The notes beneath the pieces are model-generated. The model was not told the origin of the DNA, did not search any database, and was given only the letters and a program-made list of their open reading frames with translations. Source: Ditylenchus dipsaci (Eukaryota > Nematoda > Chromadorea > Rhabditida > Anguinidae). From it: a DNA stretch of 64,000 nt. The translations under genes were made by a program, and so were the position numbers. Numbering within the stretch: position 1 is the stretch's first letter; every line of letters begins with the position of its first letter. Of this stretch, positions 34,843 through 46,557 are shown piece after piece. The stretch covers positions 1-64,000 of the forward strand of contig SADC01001303.1 of NCBI GenBank assembly GCA_004194705.1, in the 5' to 3' direction.

Positions 34843-34989
34843 GTATATTGGCGTTCTGTTAAAACGTTTCGTCAAAAAAGTCTCACATGAGACTATTTTG
34901 ACGAAACGCCCCTATGCCATTTTTTTTCTGATTTTTTCTGTTCTTATTAGTTTTGTTGAAAATCTATCTTATGCAATTTAAATGCATCT

Positions 34990-35420
34990 TCACTGGTTTA
35001 CTTCATCGCAAGAAATTATCCCAGACCACCCAAACTCCTTAAACTAATACAAAACACGAGAAACTACTTCATTCCACCCCAAATGACACCAAACCATCCC
35101 AAACTAGTTAAATCAGCCCAAATCAACCCAAAACATCCCAAAGCACTCCAAACTATTTAAACCATCCATTATTCACCTCAAACCATCCCAAACGGCTGAA
35201 ACCACCCCAAATCAACCCAAAACATCTAAAAGCACCGTATGCTTCCGAAGCTCGTTAAGCACCCGTGACTAGGAGCCTGGATCGAGGTCTTCTACTCGGG
35301 ACTGATTGCACCCAGAGGGTTCGAACCAGCAACCTTGGTGATGAGTATATGAACCCTACACCACTCAAACACTCAAAATTATAATAAAAATAAGGTATGC
35401 GCCCAGGTGGATTCGAACCA
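34990..35420. repeat. CCCAAACC minisatellite and tRNA-derived heads
   Basis: At 35010-35235 are degenerate units around CATCCCAAAC. At 35300-35420 the minus strand reads GGTTGCTGGTTCGAACCCTC and GGTCGCTGGTTCGAATCCAC, two tRNA-type B boxes; the first has an upstream A-box-like GAGTGGTGTAGGGTTCATA. This looks like a tRNA-derived SINE, also seen at 42230-42770. Confidence 0.55.
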
Positions 35421-35935
35421 GCGACCAATGCTGGCATTTCGAAATATCCGCTCCGGATCTTGCTACGGCTCCGTCGATACAAACTTCCCGCTCCGGATCT
35501 GAATCCATCTCTGAGAATCAAAAGTTTTCGCTCCGGATCTGGCTCCGGCTCGGAGCCGGAGCGGAGCGGTTTGCCAGCACTGCCAGCGACCTTTAAATTC
35601 CCTTTTTTATTTTAAAGTCATCCAGGTAAACAATCCACCTAACCAGGTGGTACCTACACCAGGTATTGAAGTTGGGGTGTGCAAAATCGCAATTTTGACT
35701 TAACAAGCCCGATTTTCCACAGAATTTTAAGTTAGAAAAATGGGTTATTTTTTACTTTTAAGAAATTTTAATTTTCAGGCATCCAGGTGGACATCCACCT
35801 GACCAGGAGGTATCTACCACTGGAATCTATATTAACGACTTGCACTTTACTCGATGTAACCACTCATAGAACTCGAAAAACCCATACGATGTTTCGAACT
35901 TTTCATAGGTATCATAAAAATGTTTGCTGAATTAA

Positions 35936-36728
35936 ATTGGCTGTATGAGAAATGTACCACCAAAAGTGAGAATTTGCCGCCTTTTAATTTTTTTGGCCGC
36001 CTTTTTTAAATTCATAATAAAAAAATAGAATTTGGCCGCCTTTTTAAAAAATTGGCCGCCTTTTTTTCTTGTCAATTCCTGTTTTTCAAATTTTAGCTCT
36101 AATTTGATGGTAACTTTGCTCTTAATGATGGCAAAAATGAAAGCCCAGAATCTGGGCTGCATATTGGTATGAAAAATCGTCAACTTATAGGAAAAAATTA
36201 GAAAATGTAATCAAAAACACCTAGATGGTTATTTCAGCCTCTATCTCCTAAATGGTTTTGTGTAATTTTTTGAATTTTACCTTACAAGTTGACACTTTTT
36301 TCAAATTAGTGAGTAGCCAAAGTTCTGAGCTTTCGTATTTGCTATTATAGAAAGAGATAGTACCAACTTGTAAAAGCTGTAATTCAAAAAACGTTCAAAT
36401 TACACAAAAACCATTTAGGAGATAGAGGCCGAAATAGCCCCCTAGGTGTTTTGATTATATTTCTAACTTTTTCCTATAAGTTCACCCTTTTTTATACCAG
36501 TACGTAGCCCAGATTCTGCGCTTTCATTTTGCTATCATAAAGAGCAAAATTACCATCAAATTGAAGCTAAAATTGAAAAACAGGAATTGACAAGAAAAAA
36601 AGGCGGCCAATTTTTAAAAAAAGGCGGCCAATTTCTATTTTTAATTTGAAATTCAAAAAAGGCGGCCAAAAAAATAAAAAAGGCGGCCAAATTCTCACAT
36701 TTGGTGGTACATTTCTATTTGAGCCAAT
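35936..36728. mobile_element. T7: element with TTGGCCGCCTTTTT repeat ends
   Basis: Left AAATGTACCACCAAAAGTGA followed by four GCCGCCTTTT units; right the inverse ending TTTGGTGGTACATTT. Inner arms include GCCCAGAATCTGGGCT and CAAATTACACAAAAACCATT. No clear target duplication. Confidence 0.7.
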
Positions 36729-37563
36729 TAGATTTAACTTCTTTGATATAACTAAAAATAACAAATTCATGCGAAATTAGTTATAAAGTGGTTTGCAAAC
36801 AGAAGAATTTGAGAAATCAGCAGTAAATTTTGAGTGGCAAACACAATAAAATAGGGTAAACAAAAAAGTTGAGGGGTCAACAATGTTGAGGGTCAACAAT
36901 GTTGACCCCGACTATGAACACCCCCATTGTTTTATATAAATTTTCGACGAGTGGTATTTAATTTTGAACTTACTAACTGAATTTCTGATTGGCTGTCTGC
37001 TGGTCTATCTACCCAACCCGAGTGTTACTGGTTGTTAGAGATTATTTTTTGACTAATTATGAAGAAAAGTGATGTTTTCTGACAGTAGGGTTTGAACCTG
37101 TGACCTCAAAAAACATGCCTTGGTCCCCAAGGCAACTAAAATTCACCTAAAAATGACCTGGTCCTGTGCTTTTTGGCTGATTTCAACTGGCCATAACTTC
37201 TTTTCGTAGATGAACCTTTAGCTTTTAGTATTTTCCATTGCAGTAAATCGACTGTTTGCGTCGATTAAAGAAAAAAATATTTTCTAAAGAACTGCCAGAA
37301 CATGCCTAACATGCCAATTAAGATTGATATTTGAGGCCAATTTTCAAAAATTCTCGGGCAAAAATAAATATTATCTTTTTTGTCGTAGCATAAAAAAGAA
37401 TAGTTGTCAAAAGCGTCGAATTCGGTCAAAATTTTGACGATTTCGATACTTTTGACAACCATGAAATCCCTATCCAAATACAGATTTGTTAGCAAGGAGT
37501 CTACCGTATAGTAATGTCTCGGAATCAAATAGCTAAATTCCAAAATACTCAAACCTATTTTAG

Positions 37564-38391
37564 GGCCTCAGGCAACACCTCCACCGTCTTCTCTGAGTTC
37601 GCCAACCTGCCCAACCAACCAATAAGTCCTGGTACCTTGAAAAAGGCATCATAGTGGAAGATTCTTTCTCCCTGCTTCCACCTAACTTCTTGAGACAACA
37701 TTTAGCCTTTCCAACCACCCAAATCAGTCCATTCACAAGTCCACTTCACCAAGTCCATCCAAAGCAGAAGGTATTGAAGGAATCACCATCAATCTGGCCG
37801 ACTACGAGAATTGCACTCTGGACACCAACTTCCTCAACTATTTTGAGAATAGTCGGCTGGAAAACACATTTGATAGAGCCATTGAAGAGGCAATCCCTCT
37901 GGATATGGCTATCCATCCCAAGGCTACCCAGTCGATGAGGAGATAGATGTGTGTGGTCTGGATGAACAAGCTGGCTACTCCTTGACCACGTTGACTCCAG
38001 TGCCCATGCAAAACCACCATCCCCAAGTGGAGGACCCCAACAATATCTCGCTGTTCTCAACTGTAAACCAAGCTGCTATGAGAACCGCTCCCTGGAGACC
38101 ACCTCAGATATTCTGACCTGTGCTTTGGCTGAACTGGACGACATAGATGTGGATATGGATGAACAAGAATCGAGCAGTCAACCATTTGTGTGGGCTGAAC
38201 TGGTTAATGAGCCTAAACCAGCTGAGGAATCTGTGCTTTTCACTGGTGAGGATGCTATCCTGGCTGAGGAAGAATTGGACTTGACTTTGACTCCAACAAA
38301 GAATGTGGGTGAAAATGAACAAGAAGAAAGGGTTGATCAAGTGGCTCAGACTGTGGAAGCTGGCAATGAGGATGCACAGGCAAATGAACAG
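37564..38391 (+). pseudogene. large gene exon with internal frame breaks
   Basis: TTTTAG acceptor to ACAG|GTAGAA donor. The coding signal moves between frames: ASGNTSTVFSEFANLPNQPI; then VEDSFSLLPPNFLRQHLAFP; then EGITINLADYENCTLDTNFL and ENSRLENTFDRAIEEAIPLD; then DEEIDVCGLDEQAGYSLTTL; then ALAELDDIDVDMDEQESSSQ and acidic sequence to the donor. At least three single-base shifts are needed (near 37650, 37930 and 38115). The product is acidic and Ser/Pro-rich with no named domain. The first frame joins exon 34842 and the last joins exon 46186 in phase. Confidence 0.6.
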
Positions 38392-38583
38392 GTAGAATAT
38401 CTTATCTTACAAAATGAAAATTTGAGATCAACACCCTTTACACCCTAGAAAATTAGAGATTAGGGCTAGATGATTGGTTTGCGAAAAAATTAGTCCTACC
38501 TGTTGGTTTTTTGCGATTTTAGAGAATGGGGAATGCAACTCTACACAAATTTCGGCTTGGGCGCAGGGTAGACTAGCGTAATA

Positions 38584-39578
38584 TACAGTTGCGGACAATT
38601 GATAGAAAACGATAACAATTTTTTTGAATTGTGTGTTGTTTCGACTGGAAATAAGAGACTCATGCCAAACCTTAGAACACAGTTTTGTAGAGTAATTCAA
38701 GCGCTACAAAACTGGTGTATAAAATTTTTCAATGCCCCACTAATTTTTAAAGTTTTCTTACGCCTAAAAATGTAGGCAAATATTTGGCCCGACAATTGAT
38801 AGAGAACGATTTCTTTTTTTAAGCTAATTAATTTTATTTTTTGTGTATTGTCAACTTTTGATGACTATTTGTAAGCCCTGTTCCTCAGCTACAATTGGTA
38901 TATCAAACTTTTTTTTGAATTATTATACGAAAAATTATGACCATAGAAATAAAAGTGTCGATTTCTAGTCAAATTCAAATAAAATGTAAGGAAAATGGTT
39001 GTTTGACCACATAATTAAGAGCTTTTCTCCAAATTTTAAAATCAAAATTCACGTCCTTATGCATTTTTTGAAAGCTCTATGATTTCTCTACATAATGACA
39101 TTTTGATCGTTATCGTAAAATCACTCTGCACTGAGATGCGCATAGGTTGAAGTTTAAAACCCTGAAAAACTGCCGTTTTGCCTTATTTTAAGCCATTTTC
39201 AGGGTTTTAAACTTCAACCTATAATTTTCGTATAATAATTCAAAAAAAAAGTTTGATATACCAAATTGTAGCTGAGGAACAGGGCTTACAAATAGTCATC
39301 AAAAGTTGACAATACACAAAAAAATAAAATTAATTAGCTTAAAAAAAGAAATCGTTCTCTATCAATTGTCGGGCCAAATATTTGCCTACATTTTAGGCGT
39401 AAGAAAAACTTTAAAAATTAGTGGGGCATTGAAAAATTTTATACACCAGTTTTGTAGCGCTTGAATTACTCTACAAAACTGTGTTTTAAGGTTTGGCATG
39501 AGTCTCTTATTTCCAGTCGAAACAACACACAATTCAAAAAAATTTGTTGTCGTTTTCTATCAATTGTCCGCAACTGTA
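38584..39578. mobile_element. 1 kb TA-flanked foldback, Tc1/mariner-like ends
   Basis: Starts TACAGTTGCGGACAATTGAT and ends ATCAATTGTCCGCAACTGTA. The arms are about 360 bp and nearly identical. TA dinucleotides bound it. It lies in the 7.8 kb intron 38392-46185. No transposase. Confidence 0.88.
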
Positions 39579-39984
39579 TGACAGGCTCAGACACGTTTTT
39601 CTCTTTTATAATTAAGTCCGTCCTGACATATATTGGCTTTTTAACTTTTACAAAGTTGACCCGTATGGGGCCATTGCCCATCGGAACTATGGTCACTGCC
39701 ACTTAGGTAACCAATCTACTGACTCACTAGCCACTTGCTACAAAAAATTTATAAAAGTGTGTGAATTGAGCCGATTCAGGAAAAGACACATAATAAAGCC
39801 TAGATTGTTATTCGATTTTTGTAAATTTCTATAAAATTCACATAGGGTACCAAGGTTATTTTCCCTGTTTTCACGGCGTGGCTAAATTCCGCTCAAGAAG
39901 GTTCTGGGAAAGAAATTAATTTTCACGTTTCCGCTAGGCAAAAACGAAATTCTTACACCAGGATCGTTTTAATATGATCGATTT

Positions 39985-41397
39985 GCACACAAAAGTGCTC
40001 CTTGAAATGGGCGGCACTGAATTGATCAACACCGAATTGATCAACAACCAAATTGAATTCGAATCCTGGTGGTAGCATACATGTTATTTTCTCAAATAAA
40101 GTAGTAGTCTTTAAGAACCCGAAAGCCTCGGGGTGGGTATGAAAACCACGTGGCCCTTCTCCTAAATGGGTTTCCACGTCCAGACACAAATTTTTGGATT
40201 TAGCTGTGAGTGATTTAAATCACTGTGCATCATCCAGAATCATGTCCTGAACACGGTTTGATTATACCGAAACAGCGGTTTGACTTACAGGGATTCCAGT
40301 TCTGACCAGGTGGTAGTACCGATAAAGCGGTACTCAGGTGGTAGTACCAAGGCACTGCCCAGCTATCGTACTCAGTTTGATGATACTCAGATAGGTATTG
40401 GTACTTGCATAGTGGTAGGTGGTATATTTCTAGGTAGTAGTAACTAAATGGTAGCACTCATTTGGAAGTACCCAGGTTGCATATAAGACCATTTTTGTAG
40501 TGCATCTGACCATGTTGGTAGCTGGGTCATTTGGATGAAACCAAGTGGTCGACCACTCGGATAAAAATTGTTTTTTTTCACTTTATAGGGTTCCAAAACC
40601 AGTTTTCTGGACTAATTCGGGCATGCTGAAGATGGTTTGATAGAGGTAAAATGCCGTTTATACAGTATTTTTTAAGTTTTGGTAAAATCGAGTTTTGGCA
40701 AAATAAATTATCTCCGAATACTCAAAAAATACCCTACAAAACCTTATTTTACTATTATCAAACCATCTTCAGCATGTTTGAGTTAGTCCAAAAAACAGGT
40801 TTTGTAACATGAAAAACGTGAAAAAAAATTTGATCCAAGTGGACGACCACTTGGATTTGTTGGTACATGGAACATCCATCAAAACTGCATTTCCAGGTAG
40901 TGGTACCTAAATGGTAGTATTCAGTTGGTCGTACTCAGGTGGTCGCATGTCACACCATTTTTTGAAGCCCACCATTAATGTTGTACCATCTTGGTGCCAG
41001 CATCTCAGTTCTTCCACCCGGTACCGCTACTAAGGTATTGCCACCTGAGTACCGATACCACGGTTTCTATTTAAAGCATGGTGGAATATCAGAGAAATAC
41101 GATAAATACCCCGGCATTGGGGTTTTGGCAACTGAAGTCGTTATTTTAGTACTATCAAACTGTGTTCAGGACACAATTCCGATTATGATACAATAGTTTT
41201 CATTTACTTTTGACTAAATCTAAAATTCTGTGTTCTGGATGTAGATACCTGTTTACGGAAAGTGCTAGGTGGTTTTCCTAACCACCCTGAGGCTTACTGG
41301 TCTACTTATGACTTATTTATTAAGAAAATAAAATATCTGCTGCCACCAGGATTCGAACCTGTAACCTTAATAATAATGTGTTGATCAATTCGCTTAA
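39985..41397. mobile_element. inverted-repeat element with M3 in its centre
   Basis: Left half (AATTGATCAACA..., TGTCCTGAACACGG) and right half (CGTGTTCAGGACACAA-like, ...TGTGTTGATCAATT) are inverted copies of about 450 bp. Both carry the GGTAGTACC minisatellite and a tRNA-like B box (GGATTCGAACCTG on the right). M3 (40538-40868) sits between. Sequence related to T4. Confidence 0.65.
40538..40868. mobile_element. M3: palindromic MITE
   Basis: Arms ACCAAGTGGTCGACCACT and GTGGACGACCACTTGG, inner GCATGCTGAAGATGGTTTGA and its inverse. Confidence 0.8.
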
Positions 41398-42278
41398 CGC
41401 CCCTTGAAAGGCTGTACCCCGAAATTTAAGCGGCATTTTGCTAAGTGGTCGATTTGCTAAGCGGTCGTTTTGCCAAGAATTTTTTTGCTAAGCGACAAAT
41501 TGCTAAGAATTTTTTTGTTAAGGCGCCCATTTGCTAAGTATATATTTGCTAAGGCATTCTTTTCTTAAATCCCGATTTGTTAAGAACTTTTCTGCCTTTT
41601 TGTACTTTTCCTTTTTCTCAATGTTCTGGTAGGGGATTAGAGATTTTTCCGACGGTCATTTTTCGGCCAATTTTTTTTGTTTTTTACTGATTTGAATATG
41701 GGATCTAGGTAAATTGATATTTTCAGATTGTGTCCAAACTACCACAAACCATTCTAAACCACCTCAAGTACCCTAAAACCACCCTAAATACCCAAACCAA
41801 ACCCAAACCTGAAAGATTAACATTTCTTAAGAATAAAAAATAAGCCATTTTTTCTAACTTAAAATTGTGTGGGGAATTGGGTTTGTCAAGCCCAAAGTTG
41901 CGATTTTACACACCCCAAACCCACCTACCTGGTGTAGGTATCACCTGACCAGGTGGATGCCCACCTGGATGTCTTAAAAATAAAAAAGTTCATTTAAATA
42001 AAAAAAATCTATTTTTCCAACCAAAAAAATTTGTGAATAATTGGACTTGATGAGACCAAAAGTACGATTTCACCTACCCGATCCCAAATCTAGGGTTGAG
42101 TACCACCTGGACAGGTTGTTATCCAGGCAACTCAAGAGTAGGGGTATATTCACCCAAATGACCTGAAAGGTTAGTCTTTAACGTTAGTCGTTAGTCTTAA
42201 CGTTAGTCTTTTATATCTGAAATTACGGTAAAAATAAAGTGTGCACCCAGGTGGATGCGAACCAGCATCCTCGGCGGT

Positions 42279-42605
42279 GGCTATCCAAGTGGTCGTCCAC
42301 TTGGATCAAAATTTTTTTTTACGTTTTCGGTTTCCAAATCATTTTTTCTGCACTAATTCGAGCACCCTGAAAATGGTTTGACAGTGGTAAAATCACGTTT
42401 TATCAAGAAATTTTTGAGTTATCGTGAATTCTTGATTTTGATAAATCAATCGTTAGCAATAACTCTAAATTTCTCGATAAAACGTGATTTCACCACTGTC
42501 AAACCATCTTCAGCATGCTCGAATTAGTGCAGAAAAATTGTTTTGGAAACCGAAAACGTAAAAAAAAATTTGATCCAAGTGGACGACCACTTGGATAGCC
42601 ACCGC
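42279..42605. mobile_element. M4: palindromic MITE flanked by inverted tRNA-like heads
   Basis: Arms AAGTGGTCGTCCACTTGGAT with inverse. The inverted homology extends outward into GGATGCTGGTTCGCATCCAC (right) and its inverse (left), a tRNA-type B-box region. Confidence 0.75.
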
Positions 42606-43371
42606 CGAGGATGCTGGTTCGCATCCACCTGGTGCATACCTTTTTTATCGTAATTTTGAGTGTTACTTGGCGAAGAGGTCCATATACTCATCACCAAAGT
42701 TACTGGTTCGAATCCCTCTGGGTGCAATCAGTCCAGAGTAGGAGACCCCGATTCAATTAAAACCGTTTTTAGAACATGATTTTGGATTGAATCGTTTGGG
42801 TTTTAAGGTCTGTACCCCGAAATTAAGCCGAACTGAAAAAGATGTAGCTTAACAAACAAGATCTTTATCAAAACAACTACTTAGCGAAAAAATTCTTAGC
42901 AAAACGACCATTTAGCAAATTGGCGCTTAAATTGTGAATTCTTGGAGGTAGGATGAAATGGCTAAATTGGCCATTTTCGCCGCGGCTAAAATGGCTAATT
43001 AGCCATTACAGCCGCGGCTAAAATGGCTAATTTTGCCATTTTGACCGCGGTTTAAATGGCTAATTTTGCCATTTTGACCGCGGCTAAAATGGCTAATTTA
43101 GCCATTTTGACCGCGGTTTAAATGGCTAATTTTACCTTTTAATTCATAGATCTTCCAATCAATTTTTATTTTGACCTACAAGGTGTTGATTTTGATTCAC
43201 ACGTAAATCAAAATTTTTAGACCTATCCGCATATTATTCTCATTTACACTTCTGTATAGGGTTTACCCTTCTTCCTTTACCCTTTTGTACCCTTCTGTAT
43301 ACAATATAGATAAATCATCACCTCTTTTATTCCACATACACAACAACAACAAAAAGATAGCAGCTGGCGAC

Positions 43372-44590
43372 GAAACAGCTAATTCTGATCATTCATATTT
43401 GAATCTTCATCCTCCGGAAATTCTTCATTAGGCGGCGCATCAATGTCATCCAGATTAAGGCCCATCATATTAAGTTCATCAACTTCCACTTGTTCTTCGT
43501 CCGGCTGAAATGGCTCAATTGGTGCAAGGAGATGGCGACGGCGAAAATTCTCGTAGACGTCCTGGAGGAACCTGATGTACTTGCTGTTATCCGGTGTCAT
43601 GCTTGGATCCAGCGTCGCTTTCATAACTACCCAGTCACTGAGCAAATTCCGGACATTTGATTCTTCCACCTGTTGTCGCAACGTCTTGCGTACCCATTTC
43701 TCGGCCGGACAGTCTTCATGTCTGAACGAACATCAAGCTAGTGACTGAAGCGTAAAACCAAAAAAGTAATTTACCGCTCGATATCATACTCCATCGTTTG
43801 CACTCGTGATTTCATCCATTCAATTACTTTCGACCTCAGTGGTTTCTGGAGCCCTCCAAAATGTTGGTTGTATCGGGCATTTGAACCTAGTAGAAAAAGA
43901 AGCAATATATTTAATAACTTCTAAGTCTTACCTTCAGCGTCATTATTCGTGATTGGCAGGTGATTTGTTAAAAGCGAGTCAAACGAATTCCATATCTTGA
44001 TTTTATAACGAGCTTCTCTGAATGATCCACCGGGAATAAGGCTGCTTTGGTACAGAAACGTTTTACGGAAGTATTCGAGGAAGGCTGAACGATTAATTTC
44101 ACATAATTACCAAAAATCTAAAGCACATACCATTGATCTTCTCTATTTCTTCTTCAGTAGTTTCGTAACGATCGGTTAAATCTCTGAATCTGTGAAGCAG
44201 GGCCTGATACCCTCGAAGAACATCCACCACCGGCAAGAAAGAAAGCATACTGAAGAGGTGGAACCACTCCTGAAAACGTGATGATAGACAAGATAAAATG
44301 ATTATCAGTAAAATGAAACCTTCAGATCAAACGGGACGATATCATACTCGCCACAAAATATTTGAAATCCATACCGATACCTCCCTGTAACTATGCCTTC
44401 CGCCCATAGTCGCAGTTCTGCTTCTTAAAAACGCCATTGCTACCACCCCGTTTCTGCGACTCGTCGATTCCTTCAATCGCAACTTCCCGGATGTATAGAG
44501 GCATTTTTGCTGGCTAACGTTCTCTTCACCGCTTTCTGAATTGCTAGCAATTCCATGTTTGACTGCCTGAAGAGTGCAAGAATTTAATCG
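43372..44590 (-). pseudogene. MULE transposase C-terminal half
   Basis: Minus-strand exons with GT-AG introns. One reads QEWFHLFSMLSFLPVVDVLR, GYQALLHRFRDLTDRYETTE. Another reads AFLEYFRKTFLYQSSLIPGG, YKIKIWNSFDSLLTNHLPIT, NNDAEG, joined through an intron to SNARYNQHFGGLQKPLRSKV. WN...LTN..P.TNN.AEG.. is the conserved C-terminal MULE signature, and its Glu is the third catalytic residue. The last exon (43372-43720) ends in an acidic tail (DELNMMGLNLDDIDAPPNEE). The DNA-binding and first catalytic parts are missing. The exon at 44342-44590 is not recognised and may be foreign. Confidence 0.65.
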
Positions 44591-44829
44591 TTCTGTCTTA
44601 CAGGAATCACGGAAAATGCAGAATGAGATGATTGAAATGTATTTAAACGATGATAATCTACACAAAAAATAGCAATATGAACGCTGCTGGAAAGTGGTCA
44701 AAATGGCAAAATTAGCCATTTAGCCGCGGTCAAAATGGCAAAATTAGCCATTTTAGCCGCGGTCAAAATGGCAAAATTTGCCATTTTAGCCGCAGTCAAA
44801 ATGGCCAAATTAGCCATTTGGCTTGAGTT

Positions 44830-45690
44830 CAGAATCCCCCCCCACGGACTGATCAGGTGGAGGAGATAACTTCATATTCGTGTTTCTCTACCCCGATTTC
44901 ATGAGAAAGCCGGCTGTTTTTTGGTTCTGAGAAAAAAAAATTTTTTCGAACCACAGGGGGGTATCATGGTTTTTTAGTCAAAATTTGAAAAATTTAAATT
45001 GGCGCCTTTGAATTTAAAAGGGAATAAGGGCTGTATAGGGAGGGGAAGGAATAAAAGGGGCCACTAATCACACAGGGCCCACTAACAAGAAGATGTTGAA
45101 CATAGTTTGAATACTGGGGCTACCGCATAAATAAACTCTGGTATGCATGCTTTTCATGCATCCAGAGTCACTTTCGAGTGATTTGTGTCTAAGGTATGTG
45201 GGTGTGCGCATCTCAACTCCAAGCCCCCAAGCCCCCTGCGCCCCCGAAGGGGCGCAGGGGCTTGAGAGTTAGAGATACGCGCACACACTTACCTTAGACA
45301 TGATTCGAGAAGTACTCTTGACCATAAAATGCATATAGAGTCTTTTTTTGCCACGGCTCAGTTGAAAACATGGTGAGGCAGTCGAAGAATATAGATAATC
45401 AAATTTATAATGTTCTGCCATAAAAGTGGCCCCTTTTATTCCCTTCCCCTCCCTATACAGCCTTAATCCCTTTTAAATTCAAAAGGCGCCAATTTAAATT
45501 TTTCAAATTTTGACTAAAAAACCATGATACCCCCCTGTGGTTCGAAAAAAATTTTTTTTCTCAGAACCAAAAAAACAGCCGGCTTTCTCATGAAATCGGG
45601 GTCGAGAAACACGAATATGAAGTTATCTTCTCCACCTGATCAGTCCCCGTGGGGGGGGGGGGGGGGGGGGATTCTGAACTGCAACCGCCA
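44830..45690. mobile_element. Q-family foldback nested in T9
   Basis: Left arm AGTTCAGAATCCCCCCCCAC and GACTGATCAGGTGGAGGAGA; right arm the inverse, with a run of about 20 G at 45651-45670. The centre (45170-45350) is a hairpin around CCCTGCGCCCCCGAAGGGGCGCAGGGG, whose arms carry the donor-like TCTAAGGTAAGT and TCTAAGGTATGT. I could not read a target duplication. Confidence 0.75.
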
Positions 45691-46185
45691 TTTTTTCCAG
45701 CCATTTTAGCCGCGGCGAAAATGGCCAATTTAGCCATTTCATCCCACCTCCGAATTCTTAGCAAATTCGCGCTTAAATTTTTTTCTTAGCAAAACGACCG
45801 CTTAGCAAATCGACCACTTAGCAAGTCGCCGCTTAAATTTCGGGGTACAGCCCCTTGAAATGTTTAATTTTTTGAAATGTATTTTTGCTTTAAAAGAATT
45901 TAAATTTAAAAAAAATTCATTCAAATCGACCATACTGAACACGGATCCGGTGTCAGAATTTTGGTTTTGCTTAGAGAAGGTGTCAAAATGAATTTCTTTC
46001 CACCAAATTTTCCGCACGCCATTTTCACACAGGAATCAAACAGAAAAAATTTCCTGTAAGTCATTTGTGTTCATTCTCCTGTTTCCTGTCACATCTTAAA
46101 CACACAAAGAAATTACTTAAGAAAGTGGTTAGATGTTCGATGTAACATTTATCACTTTGATGGTTGTTAAGCAAAACTATTCTAG

Positions 46186-46392
46186 GCTGATGCTACCGCT
46201 GTTGAAAACATTAGGCCAGAAGAAGATGCAGCAGAGCTGAGCGACATTGATGTGGACACTATTTTGGCAGAAAACATAGCAGATTCAGAAGATATCGATG
46301 CCATTGCTGAGAGCTTTTTGGATGGTGATATTTGTGATATCAATTTCACCCAAGAAAGCCTTAATCTAGTCCTGGAGACAACAGACGTTCAG
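46186..46392 (+). CDS. large gene exon: acidic
   Basis: TTCTAG acceptor, phase 0 at both ends. Reads ADATAVENIRPEEDAAELSD, IDVDTILAENIADSEDIDAI, AESFLDGDICDINFTQES. Strongly acidic with regular hydrophobics, typical of an activation or protein-binding region. No named domain. Confidence 0.65.
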
Positions 46393-46440
46393 GTTACCAA
46401 TTAAAAATTTTAAGACTATTTGTAATTTTAACAATTTCAG

Positions 46441-46557
46441 ACAGATGCAAACGACCGCCAAACGAGTTTCACAGAAAATGTGGAGTGCAGTGCGGCTGTT
46501 GTTACTGAAGGCAACGAAGAAAATGAAAGAGCTGTGTTGGCTGAACCAAATGATGAA
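46441..46557 (+). CDS. large gene exon
   Basis: TTTCAG acceptor to GAA|GTAAGT donor, phase 0. Reads TDANDRQTSFTENVECSAAV then ENERAVLAEPNDE. The 48 bp intron before it is typical of compact invertebrate introns. Confidence 0.6.

Larger units (their letters stand above)
42944..45751. mobile_element. T9: MULE inserted into T8
   Basis: Terminal arrays of AAAATGGCTAATTTTGCCAT and GCCGCGG units at 42944-43140, with inverse arrays at 44690-44825 and 45700-45751. Ends GGAGGTAGGATGAAATGG and CCATTTCATCCCACCTCC. GAATTCTT is duplicated at 42936-42943 and 45752-45759. It carries a MULE C-terminal gene on the minus strand. Its right array is split by a Q-family element (about 44830-45690). Confidence 0.9.
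41410..45852. mobile_element. T8: outer element of a three-level nest
   Basis: Left GGCTGTACCCCGAAATTTAA then repeated GCTAAG(T/C)GGTCG units. Right is the inverse ending CGGGGTACAGCC. CCTTGAAA is duplicated at 41402-41409 and 45853-45860. T9 (42944-45751) is inserted near its right end. A further left-end-like copy (GGTCTGTACCCCGAAATTAA) is at 42811. It also contains M4 and tRNA-derived heads at 42230-42770. Confidence 0.88.

Noticed and set aside
34990..35235. Telomere-like CCCAAACC repeats
   Set aside because: Units are irregular in length and sequence and lie mid-window next to SINE heads; this is a minisatellite, not a telomere tract.
45651..45670. Run of about 20 G as a biological signal
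   Set aside because: The opposite arm has only about eight C at the same place; homopolymer slippage or assembly error is likelier.
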